Source: Rotaria sp. Silwood1
Taxonomy: Eukaryota; Rotifera; Eurotatoria; Philodinida; Philodinidae
Reading direction: 5' to 3'
Assembly (NCBI GenBank): GCA_905250075.1
Contig: CAJNOP010000097.1
Coordinates: 617,949 to 681,948 of the forward strand
DNA: 64,000 bases
The stretch's first letter is position 1, and each line of letters begins with the position of its first letter. The notes below the pieces were generated by a model that saw nothing but the letters and a program-made list of their open reading frames with translations, ran no database searches and had not been told where the DNA came from. The position numbers were made by a program, and so were the translations under genes. Below are positions 38,205 to 48,530 of the stretch, one piece after another.

Positions 38205-41200
38205 TTTTTGGTAGTTATAAGTTCATAAACAACGAAGATTATATCAAGTCGTTTCTCTTCGCTGTCTCTTTGTAAGAATGTCAATGAGAGAGATAAAGAA
38301 TATGGCAATCGTTGTAATTTTTCTTTGTTTTTTATTCAATTTATTGTATCATGTTAGGTTTATAGTTTTACAAGAGACAAGAAAAGAAACAGACGGAGAA
38401 AGTATAAATAAATTTTCTATCAACACATCGATTTTCTTACATGAGTCAACCTACACAAGGAGAACGAATGCAAGAGATAGAAAGAGAAACAAAATCTTGA
38501 CAGAACATATATACTAGAAGACAATAATAAGCAAATAATTTAGTATATAACTGCCACAAAAAAAAACTAGAACTTCATCAACATTCAAAGTATTTTTAAG
38601 ATCAAGCTTTCGGTGTGTACTCCCAGCATCGTCATGAAGTAATAACAACAAGCAAAAACAGAAGTACCACGTACCTATATATATAGGTACAATTGTTTGT
38701 CTCGACGGAGTGAATGTATTGGAATACAAAAAGAGTATATATATTCGCAAATATATATTGGAAGCACATTAGTTATAGGCTATTCAATATGTCATCTGTC
38801 GAGAACATGTACATAGTTTTATTGTCATGGATGACAAAATCATTATTCGATCATAAATTGTTTTTTACTAATGTCTTTTTTCAGCAATCTACAGTGATTC
38901 CTTTATTGTAATTAAATAAATAGTTAATTAAAAATATAAATAAGATACATCCATATCCATGGAACATCAGTAGTTGATTATTACTGATATGCAGTTAATA
39001 ATAAACGTACTAAGATAAAATGTGTTGCAAAATGCGACACAGTGCACGGTGTATTCAAGTGCAACACGAGGTGCTCGTTGCGACACAATGTGCCAAGCAA
39101 GAACGCGACACATTCAAATTGCGAGTTTTTCCACAAATAATTTTTTGTTTAATCTCAAAAATAAATTTACACATGATAATCATATGATTTGTAGATTCTT
39201 TTAATAATAATTTTTAAAAGAATTTTGGATTGTGATGTCAGTATCGTTTCCATAAAATGCAAAATTATGTAATATTTTCAGTATTTATTTGTTGTATCGT
39301 AGAAATTTAACATTATATAGAAAAAAAAGGCTAAAAATACGTCTTACATTTGTATGTCTTATCAATACCAAATAAGATTCGATTCGAATAGGTTAATTAA
39401 AAGTAACTTCTATGACAAAGAGTGCAGAAATAACGTAACGATGACAAACTTTCTTATTTAAACAATGGGATTAGATTAATCACATTGACTTCATCAGGAA
39501 ACTAAAACATATAAATAATATAGCAAAAAGAGTGAGAAAACAATCAATAACATGTTTTTATTTGATCAAGCAATATTTTATAAACACTCTTGTAAACATG
39601 CTAACCCAGTCGAAGTCCATCATAATGCATGTTATACATTTTTTGCAGAAAAAAAATCAATTAAGATATTAGAAGAATCAATTAAATTATATCATAGGTC
39701 TGCGTTAATTAAAATTGTATGCTATGCAAAATTTATAAGAAAGACATCGCTCACCCTGATACCATTGAATACTAGAAGAAGATGTCTTGAAAAAATATGA
39801 GTTCAATGGTCGATGATGAATCTATGATAACTATCGATAGATAGTCCATGCTAACGTCTTTGAAAACTTCAGTCAATCACTGAGGTTAATTCGCTAATGT
39901 TCAATAAAAGATATCAACCGATATTACTCGAGAATCAGGAGACTGATTAGTAGATAAATCATTATATAATAAAAGTGTTTTTAAACTATCATGTACACAG
40001 AATAATCCTCTGGACAAATCAATCGGTCATAACATTTGATCGAGTTCGTCAATTTAATGATTCAAGAGCATCATGTTTCTTGAGAAGCTTGGTAAGCAGT
40101 TCTTTAAAAGTAATATTGAAGTATAATTAAAAACAAAATTTTGTGGGTTCAAATATTCATATTTTATCTAAAGTTAAAAATTCAAATTGGAGAATGCATT
40201 AGAAAAGAATAAAATTAATGTTGCTATGTAAATTAATCGCAAGTTCCATAATGCTGAAATTGACTTGAGTGAAACAATTCTTTTTTCTCCATATTATTTG
40301 TAAAGAAGGTAAAAAATCTTCCAATTGTTTAAATATTGTCAATATGAAAGCTGCTTCTGGTTAGTTAACTCGAATATTTGTCTGTATTATTAAATGTATA
40401 TTGATCGCGATGTTGCTTTCATAAAGTAAGTGTAAATTAGTAGTAGTTAGCTTTTTATATATAGCGGTTTCAAATTTACTATTATTTAAATTTCTAATAG
40501 TTCGAGCATTTAAAACTGAAACCTGATTATTTTTCTCTCTTTCTTATGAGAGTAAACATGGTTATTTTTTTTTTGCTAATATATTCTATCTATTCAATGA
40601 GCAACCATATATATTAACATGAAATCAACCATTGATTCATGTTTTATTTTTACATTTTAAGTTAAATTTTATCATGACATAGAAGTACATAAGATGATAC
40701 TAATGTTATAACATAGTTTTTTTCTTTATTGTTTTCTTTATGTTTTATACGATTTGTTAAATTTACGTTCTATTTTGTCCGACCATCTTTCTGAACAAAT
40801 AACATGACTAATGTTGAGGAGATGATTCCTTAGAGTAAAATGAACCACTATGTCGGGTGTGCGGGCGAGGGTATGTGGGTGTGAGAGAGTGGGGTGTGTA
40901 TGTAGGTTTGAGTGTGAGGATCTTTCTAGTCACATCCACACCAACCCCCACGCTCTCACTCATCACACCCACGATCCACACCCACATAATCTTTCTGTCA
41001 ATGAAATGCACGAAGCGGAACGTTTTAAGTTGAGTCATTGGACAGCAGGCATAAAGAATAAATTTTTTAACTATTCAAATCGATAGAGAAATACTTGACC
41101 ATAAAATCTAAATTAATAGATAACTGTCAAAGTTTATCTAATTGTTCATTGTTTTATGACAACATTCTATTAAACTAAGTATTTTCTTGTTATTAAGAAC

Positions 41201-41724
41201 AACAACTTAATGTATTTAGATTATAAACAAAAAGAATTTGTTGAACTGAAAAAATTATTAATATTGTAGTTTTACTATATCAATAAACGAAGTTTCTATT
41301 TCATAGATTAAAAGCAATGAATTATTCTGAAAAACTAACACGAAGGACCCTACATACTCATATTTAAAAGACCTACTTTTGTTTTTTATTCATATAACTA
41401 TGCCACTTATTGGTGAAATATTTTATTTTCTTCGCTTTTATATTTCTATGCAACTCACTCCTTGAATATTTTTATATTTTTTCTCATTTGATTTAACAAA
41501 AAACATATAGAAGTAATTATTTATTTATTTTTTATTAAAACACCTACTTTCGTTTTTTTCTTTTTCTGATTTCATGTTTCTGATACATTGAGATGTTTTT
41601 CAGCCTTATGTGTTTTATTTGATCTCAATGAATAAGTATGAATGTAGTCATGTATTCGTTTTCATTTTAAGCATATTGAGTACTTTGTTTAGACGTTTGA
41701 TCTACAAGAAAAGAAATATAATTT
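38205..41724. other. Non-coding spacer with repeats
   Basis: The first ~80 bp correspond to the duplicated 5' flank of copy 1. A perfect 20-bp palindrome (GTACCTATATATATAGGTAC) lies at 38671-38690. Around 39019-39110 is a patch of short repeats of 'gcgacac' and 'gtgcaacac'. The telomere-like inverted repeat at 40852-40988 is listed separately. No gene is supported; the frames at 38278-38517 and 39552-39800 lack recognisable features. Confidence 0.5.
40852..40988. repeat. Telomere-like inverted repeat 1
   Basis: A G-rich arm (gggtgtgcgggcgagggt, then gtgggtgtgagagagtgggg) is followed by a C-rich arm (ccacaccaacccccacgctc, then cacacccacgatccacaccc). The unit resembles degenerate TGTGGG. This is the first of eleven such pairs in 40.8-57.3 kb, all G-rich then C-rich. 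Frames on both strands here are artefacts of the palindrome. Confidence 0.75.
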
Positions 41725-41806
41725 ATGAAAATGTCGGATCAAACTAAATGGCCACATCTTATACGTGAAGATGGTGACAAGGCTGTTGAAATTCTCAAGA
41801 ACAAAG
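41725..41806 (+). pseudogene. Isolated first exon of a potato-inhibitor-I-like protease inhibitor
   Basis: The frame encodes MKMSDQTKWPHLIREDGDKAVEILKNK and meets a GT donor (gttaac) at 41807. 'KWPHLIREDGDKAVEILK' resembles the N-terminus of potato inhibitor I/eglin-type serine protease inhibitors (typically KWPELVGK..EEAKKVI). The expected second half with the reactive loop and the RVRVF strand is not found within the next few kilobases. A candidate acceptor at about 41867 leads to a stop within four codons. I read it as a truncated copy or stranded exon; homology rests on about 20 residues. Confidence 0.45.
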
Positions 41807-42127
41807 GTTAACACTGAATTTATTTCATATATATTTTATGATTCTTTTTTTTATTATTTCTATTAAGACATGGAACCATGAAAACTTAAATAAGGAATGT
41901 GTGGTCGTAATGGAAATGATGTGAAAAACCCCAAATTTTATCATGGCAAGTGGTGATGATAATAACAAAGTTGTTCATCTCACGAAATAAGAACATATCC
42001 TTTTTTCTTTTAATGATTAGTGTATAGTTATCCGAAACATCATTAATTAAATAAGACAGAAAAAACATAGTTTATTTTTGCTTTTTTTACTAAATAGTAT
42101 TTTAAATATAAAAAATAATAATTCAAG

Positions 42128-42947
42128 TACTTATGGATAACCAAAAGTTCTGTCATCATTAAATAAGAATACGAAGATAAGGGAATATTTCCAATTTTAT
42201 TTCATCAAATGATGGCAATAGTTGCTATGATTATTTATAACAAGTTCAATCCTTTCGAACAATACGTTGAAAGTTTTTTCGAATTATTTTTCAAAAAAAA
42301 TCTTAGCTATCGTGAAAACCAGATGAGCTATGGATATTACATTAAATTAATCAGTTAAACGTTGTTCGATAGAGTTATTTAATCTAAGATCATATAGTAT
42401 TAGGTATGGCTGATGTGACATTAAATTGTTCCGTTTTTCTGTTGAAGAAATATTAATATGAGATAAGTATGAAATCAGTGATGATCATTAAGCAACTTTG
42501 TACATTTTGAGTTTGACGCCTCTTTTTATTTCATATTACATTAACAAAAGGCTCAAGACAGTTGTCGATATAATATTTATGACCTACAGTTATGCCTTTG
42601 TCTATACCAAGACTATTTGATTTAGAGAATATATGAAACAAAATTTCAGCCCAAGTCTGTCTTCATGGACAATAGTCCATGACGATTCACCTTCAATAAG
42701 CCAGCTAGCATCAGATGAGTTATGATTAACCTATCTAAAATAAATCCATGTCTCATCAATAGTAGTGCTAGGATACAACTCACATGATTTAACGAAATTC
42801 CGCTAAATTTTTAAACAAACAAAAAATAATTAGCTCATGTAGTTTCCAAGGTAGCTAAAATTTTTTTTTGAAAAATAATTCGAAAAAGCTTTCAACAAAT
42901 TATTAAAAAGATTTGATGATGACAGAACTTTTGGTTACCCCTAAGTA
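42128..42947. repeat. Inverted repeat, family D
   Basis: The left end 'tacttatggataaccaaaag' continues to ttctgtcatca and is mirrored at the right end (tgatgacagaacttttggtt, then acccctaagta). Inner pairing includes 'ttttcgaattatttttcaaa' with 'ttgaaaaataattcgaaaaa'. About 820 bp, no coding capacity. A non-autonomous DNA element is the likely identity. Confidence 0.65.
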
Positions 42948-43660
42948 TCATTATATATTTTATTTTAAAATTAATCCATTAATAAGATATTTTGCAGAGA
43001 AAATTCCTGTAAATATATTTCATAGAGATTTAAAATCATAGAAATTTAAAAGTAAAATATTATGTTCACTAGTTTATTGATATAATACGAATTTTTCTAA
43101 TGAAATTTTTCTAAAACATTGATTTAATCAAAATATTTTTTTTAAATTTTTAAATATTTATTGATAATCAAATGTTAATAAAATAATGTATTTAGTATAT
43201 TCATTTGTATAAATATATATTTCATTTTTTAATAATTGATTGTCAATAAAGAAACAAATAATTTACTTTAATTTTCAAATATTATTTCAAACAAATGCTT
43301 ACAGAATTTCAATACAGATTTATTTACTAACAGTAAACATTTCAAAAAATCAAGAATTTTCTTTTTATTTTCAATAATCTTCTGTTCAATTGAATTATTT
43401 TAAATATCATTCTAGAATAATCCTAATTATATAAACAATAAAATTATGTCACAATTTAAACTATATTTATTTATATCCTATTTGTTCGATTGTTCTCTTA
43501 ATCCAATTTTATACTAATGATTATGTACCAGTGATCATCAACTAAATATTTTATTTATCTGTATTTCATTTATAAATATTGACAAATTTTATCTTTTCAT
43601 ACAAAATTTCCTCAATATTTCTTTTATCCAATTCAAAATAGAACTTTTCTTTTTTCATAT

Positions 43661-44230
43661 ATGTAGTGTCCAGAAATTCACTAGACAAAAGAAAATTTGA
43701 ATATCTTCATTACAGCTCGACTAAATGGGCTCATTTTTTTTTACCAAGAATAGAGGCATGTTCACATCCCAATCTATACGGACAAAGTTATTGAGAACCT
43801 TTGTTAAATATCACGATTGACCTCAACAAGAAAATTTTACTTTTTCACACGTAGGACAAAAGACAATATACAGGATAGTGCAAAAGTCACTTCATCCAAA
43901 AGGAACTTGAATATCTCAATTACGGCTCGAGCAAACCAGCTAATTTTTTTACCAGGGATAGAGGCATGCTCATATTCTTAATCCATACGAACAAGGCTAG
44001 TGAGAACCTTTGTTAAGTATATAGCTTATTTTCCTATCTGTGAACAAGAAAAATTTTGTTGTTGAAGTCAATAGTGATATTTGATAAAGGTTCTCACTAA
44101 CCTTGTCCATATGGATTTGGAGTATGAACATGTCTCTATCTTTGGTAAAAAATTGAGTCCGTTTAGTCGAGCCATAATGACGATATTCAAATTTTTCTTT
44201 GTCTAGTGAATTCCTGCACACCCTATATAT
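43661..44230. repeat. Composite repeat: two direct copies and one inverted copy, family A
   Basis: A unit of about 170 bp occurs at about 43668-43835, again at about 43872-44020, and in inverted orientation at about 44060-44225. Each carries the same succession: a short start (ttcactagacaaa in the outer copies), ttgaatatc, cggctcga or gctcgac, a T-run, atagaggcatg, then gagaacctttgtta. The outer copies form an inverted repeat around the middle one. The same sequence family forms the palindrome at 930-1850. Confidence 0.65.
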
Positions 44231-44422
44231 TGGTTGATATTACCTCAGTTCATACTAAAATAAACTATTTTCTTTTAGATCATTTTGTAGAGTGAGGCTT
44301 GTTCTAGAAAATATCTATATTGTTTCTTGTTTTGTATACCTCTAAAAACGACCGAAACTTCGTGCTTTCTCAATAGAGCTATTCGAAAAAATATGTTTTT
44401 TGAACCATGTCATCTCAACTTA

Positions 44423-45243
44423 CAGTGCACGTCAAAAGTTTTTCCCCCCTTTATATTTTTCAGTTTTTATCACTACACCTTTTTAATTTATTAACTTTCT
44501 ATATATAGAAAGAAATCCCAGAACGCGCTGCATCTAATGGTATATTTATATTGAACAATAAAGACAGTTTGAAGTATAAAAAGTGTATTAGAAAAAGATG
44601 TGACATGTTTTTTACTGTACAAATTGATCAAAATCTTAAAATGTATGAAGGGTAACTAGTTTTTAGGATAACTTTGGATTGAAACGAGGTAGAGATCTGC
44701 GGTTTTCACCGTTAGAAAGAGGACTTAAGATGCATCGAATTCTATACTTCGCATATCTCTGGCAAGTTTGGTTAGGATCTTTAGTGAACTTTTCTTCAAA
44801 AATTGACTTTCTCGTATTTTTTGAAAAAAAACTTCACTTTGTCCTCTGTAGAAGCCTCGATTTTTGAGGAAACGTTCGCTAAAGACCCTAACAAAACTTG
44901 CCAGAGATATGCAAAGTATAGAATTCGATGCATCTTTATGTCCTCTTTCTAACGGTGAAAACCACAGATCTCTATCTTGTTTCGATCAAAAGTTATCCTA
45001 AAAACTAGTTACTCTTCATACATTTTCAGATTTTGAACAATTTTTGCAGTAAAAAAAAATGTAACGTCTTTTTCTAATACACCTTTTATACTGCAAACTG
45101 CATTTTTTGTTCGATGTAAATATACCATAAGATGCAGCGCGTTCTGGGCTTTCTTTCTATATATAGGAAGTTAATAAATTATAAAGGTGTAGTGATAAAA
45201 GCTAAAAAATACAAAAGGGGAGGGAAACTTTTGACGTGCACTG
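44423..45243. mobile_element. Tc1/mariner-type fold-back MITE
   Basis: An 821-bp element with ends CAGTGCACGTCAAAAGTTT and its reverse complement, each directly flanked by TA (44421-44422 and 45244-45245). The arms are long and close: 'cagaacgcgctgcatct' near 44520 is mirrored at about 45135, and 'ctaacggtgaaaacc' near 44950 pairs with 44700-44712. TA duplication and CAGTG termini point to the Tc1/mariner superfamily. No transposase is present; the frames at 44679 and 45132 are parts of the arms. Confidence 0.8.
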
Positions 45244-45472
45244 TATGTTCATCTTTGAAAAACGAGCAAACATTGTTCCCAATATATATTTTATTTATCA
45301 TACTACACAAACGTGGGTTTTCTCACCATCAAATATTTGTTATCAACGAATAAAGGTTAAACCAGCAAAGAAATTGTGAATGTCTGATTAGAAAGAGCAT
45401 GAAATTCTGATCCTAGTGGATTACTTTTGATGTTTTCCAATGACTTACAAGTTGACGGATGTTATTCAGATA

Positions 45473-45586
45473 CAGTGTGGATGTGGGTAGCTGGGTACGG
45501 ATGTTCGCGTGGGTCTAGTTCTGAGTGTAAAGATTTGGGTGTTAGCTTCAGTGAAGAGATGACTCACACCTACTCACATCCACACT
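45473..45586. repeat. Telomere-like inverted repeat 2
   Basis: The G-rich arm gtgtggatgtgggtag starts the element and the C-rich arm ctactcacatccacac ends it, near-perfect reverse complements. The interior is degenerate (gcgtgggtct, gatttgggtgtta). Same class as the repeat at 40852-40988. Confidence 0.75.
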
Positions 45587-45591
45587 CTTTT

Positions 45592-45780
45592 AATTAGGAC
45601 TTGATATAGCAAAAAATGCAGCTGATCTTCTTGATAAATATTTAACTGATGGATCGAATCAAATTAGAATTAATTCCAATAATGATTTAATTGATACATC
45701 TCAAAGTAATATATAATTCATTTAAATTATATTATTAAAAATAAATTTGTTCAATTAGATAAACAATTATCTACATTAGT
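45592..45780 (+). pseudogene. Coding-like scrap between two telomere-like repeats
   Basis: After an acceptor-like ttttaattag the sequence reads as LDIAKNAADLLDKYLTDGSN and continues through IRINSNNDLIDTSQ. A donor-like gtaatat follows at about 45708. A second acceptor-like ttgttcaattag (ending about 45760) opens NKQLSTLV, which then runs into the next telomere-like repeat at 45783. The codon usage resembles real exons in this window. I do not recognise the family. It could be two exons of a gene broken up by the repeats. Weakly supported. Confidence 0.3.
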
Positions 45781-45782
45781 TA

Positions 45783-45863
45783 GGGTGTGGAGTGTGGGTG
45801 TCGGTGTGAAGAGTATATATACACCCACGCTCCACACCCACACTACACCCATACCCAACACCC
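45783..45863. repeat. Telomere-like inverted repeat 3
   Basis: gggtgtggagtgtgggtgtc on the left is mirrored by cgctccacacccacactaca and acccaacaccct on the right, with a short TATA-rich centre (gagtatatatac). It is the tightest hairpin of the set, about 81 bp. Confidence 0.75.
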
Positions 45864-46282
45864 TGCAATCAGGCACGCTCAAATGAAAAAGACATTTTCT
45901 GTTTTTTATATAGAAATAATTAATAAATTCTCGCTCTTGTCATGGATTGTTAGTGAAAACAACTATAGTTGACAAGAAATCTTTCAGTATACAGATGATG
46001 TATTAGGATAACAAGGCTGAAGGATATATGTGAGTTCCACATTTCAGCTCCAAAAGAGCTGCACTAACAAGCTTTTTATCTTCTCTTGTCAATGAACAGT
46101 CCATACAAAAAAGAAATAGAGACAAGCATCTGAATTTCGTAGCATCCACATTGGAAAAACGAATTTTTTCTTTTATATGATGTACAAAAATACAAGCAAG
46201 GCTTCTGTTTTATGCACATCTCACTTTGAGTCAATGATCAATTCTTTATTTGATGAAACTCACATATGTTTTCGAAGGGAAT

Positions 46283-46407
46283 GGCGTGTGTGTGTAAGAT
46301 TTAAATTGACGTTTTTGAGGATGTGAGTGTAGCATGAATTTTCTGGGAAGACAGATCAAATCACTACAGCGACACCTACACCCATGTTCCCACATCTCAC
46401 ACCAATA
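46283..46407. repeat. Telomere-like inverted repeat 4
   Basis: The left side has ggcgtgtgtgtgtaag and gaggatgtgagtgtag; the right side has gacacctacacccatg and tcccacatctcacacc. The arms are more diverged than in copies 1-3, but the G-then-C order is the same. Confidence 0.55.
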
Positions 46408-47840
46408 CCTCTAAGTAGGCCGTGACAGGTCATTGTTACGTGCCAAAAAGGTGCTGCTTTTATTTGAATTGAGAAAACCTAAACTTTCACAAAAAGAACA
46501 ACAAAAAGACCAACAATTATTTCTTATACAATAAAGTAAACACACCCACATTTGAAATAGTACAATCAACTAACTGATAATGATATCTATCTGAGGAGGA
46601 GAAGACGAAGGAGATCAGAGAACAACACAAAGAGTAGTTCATCTATATATTATATAGATGGCGATCTTAACAGCCGTAAATGGAATATCAATGCATATAT
46701 CACAGCCTACCAAGTTATGGAACTTATGAATGCTAGTTTTGGTCGTGAAATAAGTTTCAAAGATTACGTTGAGTTTTCTTGTTTTTCGCATCACTACTTA
46801 TTAATAATCGTTTTTGAAAAAAAACCACTATGAGATGTTGATGTGATATTTTTACCATTTAAAGTTGGAATAGTATGCACGTTAATCTACTTAACGCTAG
46901 GAGTCGATCTGATCGACTTGCAAGGATACTAGGATCGAAAGTAACCGTACTGCTTCTTATATAAGTGTTGCTATGCATCTCATCAACGTATATCACTGAT
47001 AATGATTGCTCTTCGACAAGTTTGATGGTATTTGTGTGGGAATAAATAATAAATTTTATGTTAGTTAATTGAAAATAAAAGTTCAGTATACTTCTATATG
47101 AATTTCATGATTAATATATGCATACCGTTACATAAAACAAGCTAATCAATCAATGAAGAATAGCTGTTTCTAGATTAGCTAAAAGAATTTTTACCGTTCG
47201 TGTATATTATTTCACATGATCGGTATCGATCACTTCTCATGTGTACTACATTTTTTGCTTCAACACCAAGTCTGAGCATTGCACTTGTCGTTATATTCAC
47301 ATGCTCACTTCGACTTTTCATTCTAATTCAATGTATTTTCTTATAATAGGTGATTAAATTAGGATGTTGAAACAGCTATCGTGATCAGATACGACCAAAT
47401 ATCCTGATGCGGTCAAAAAAGACAGGCAATAGGAGAGATAAAAATGATGACGAAGCTTATAAAGATGCATAGGATGGTAGTTTGTTATTTGAGGAACAGA
47501 TTAACACATGTTTTTCTTCGGTTCGAGCAACTTTTACCAGACAAATAGCACTTTTTTCTGAGCAGTATCCCCAAGTTCTATGTAGTGATACTAATTAGAC
47601 AAAGAAATAAATGGAATAATTCAATATTGCTAACAACGGTACTATACAAATGTCTACTTCGTGTTACAAAAATTAATTAATTATTGAACAAAAGTCGACT
47701 TAAATAGTGTTGATGACTTTTCCCAAAAGAAGGAATAAGCTTGAGTGGATACATCCTTAAATGTTTCTGCCTGTTCAACACTCGACATTCGTCAACTAAT
47801 TTGATTTCTCGGAATCAAACCTTGAGACGATGAATAAATT

Positions 47841-47901
47841 GGCGTGTGAGTGTACATGCTGGTTTTCGCTTCGAACACATACTAACCCATGTTCACATCC
47901 C
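47841..47901. repeat. Telomere-like inverted repeat 5
   Basis: ggcgtgtgagtgtacatgct is followed within about 30 bp by acatactaacccatgttcac and atccc. Shortened and diverged, but of the same design. Confidence 0.5.
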
Positions 47902-48280
47902 TACTGAAGAAATCAGAATTTTAGATATTTATCAAGACTCTTCACGTAGTATATGCTGCCGTATCAAAACATTTAAACGGTCATGCAATATAAGAAAAGC
48001 TTCGACACGTCGATGAAACGTTAAAACAAAAAAAAGGAGATGACCATCACTCTTTTTTCTATGGAGCACTGTTTTATAGCAAAACAGCCCAATTTCACCG
48101 TTAAAACGGTATATTAGGCATTTTGCTTCTGTCTGCGTAATTATGAAAGATAAACAGTATGTTTATAGAAATATACATTGATCAAAATAAGAAGCTCGTG
48201 CTGATCTTGAAAATAAAAAGAAACCAAATGATATTAGAATGAGACGAAATTGATGGCCTTCAATAGGATTAATGATAATA

Positions 48281-48380
48281 TTCTAGATATATCTAAAATA
48301 TCAGTCGATAAGTAGACATCAAGGACAATGTTCTAGATATATCTAAAATATCACTCGATAAGTAGACATCAAGGACAATA
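48281..48380 (+). repeat. 50-bp tandem duplication
   Basis: Two adjacent 50-bp units, each starting ttctagatatatctaaaata and ending with a caaggacaat(g/a) tail. They differ at one internal position (cagtcg versus cactcg) plus the last base. The near identity means the duplication is young. It lies about 150-250 bp upstream of the expansin-like start, within possible promoter territory. Confidence 0.85.
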
Positions 48381-48433
48381 ATCTTAAATGTATATTCAGC
48401 AATTTATGAGTATTTGATTGTAAATTACAGATG

Positions 48434-48442
48434 TATATAAAG
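48434..48442 (+). promoter_or_regulatory. Candidate TATA box of the expansin-like gene
   Basis: TATATAAAG lies 97 bp upstream of the ATG at 48531, in a less uniformly AT-rich local setting. The spacing implies a 5' UTR of roughly 60-70 nt. Confidence 0.45.
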
Positions 48443-48530
48443 GCACGAAAAAGGTAACAACAATTGAAGTTTTAAATAACTGAATATCATCATTATTTCA
48501 AAACCGAAATACATTCATACAAATACAACA

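Larger units (their letters stand above)
46408..48530. other. Non-coding spacer upstream of the expansin-like gene
   Basis: No supported gene. It contains telomere-like repeat 5 and a 50-bp tandem duplication, both listed, and ends with a TATA-like box before the expansin-like gene. A region at 46660-46760 has some exon-like composition, but no frame holds. Confidence 0.5.

Noticed and set aside
40808-41086. Frames rich in His/Thr/Pro and Val/Arg/Gly across a telomere-like repeat
   Set aside because: They are translations of the GGGTGT/ACACCC arms, not genes.
45592-45716. The coding-like scrap as second exon of the potato-inhibitor-like exon at 41725
   Set aside because: Splice phase happens to agree, but the residues (LDIAKNAADLLDKYL) do not resemble the reactive-loop half of that family, and the intron would be 3.8 kb full of repeats.
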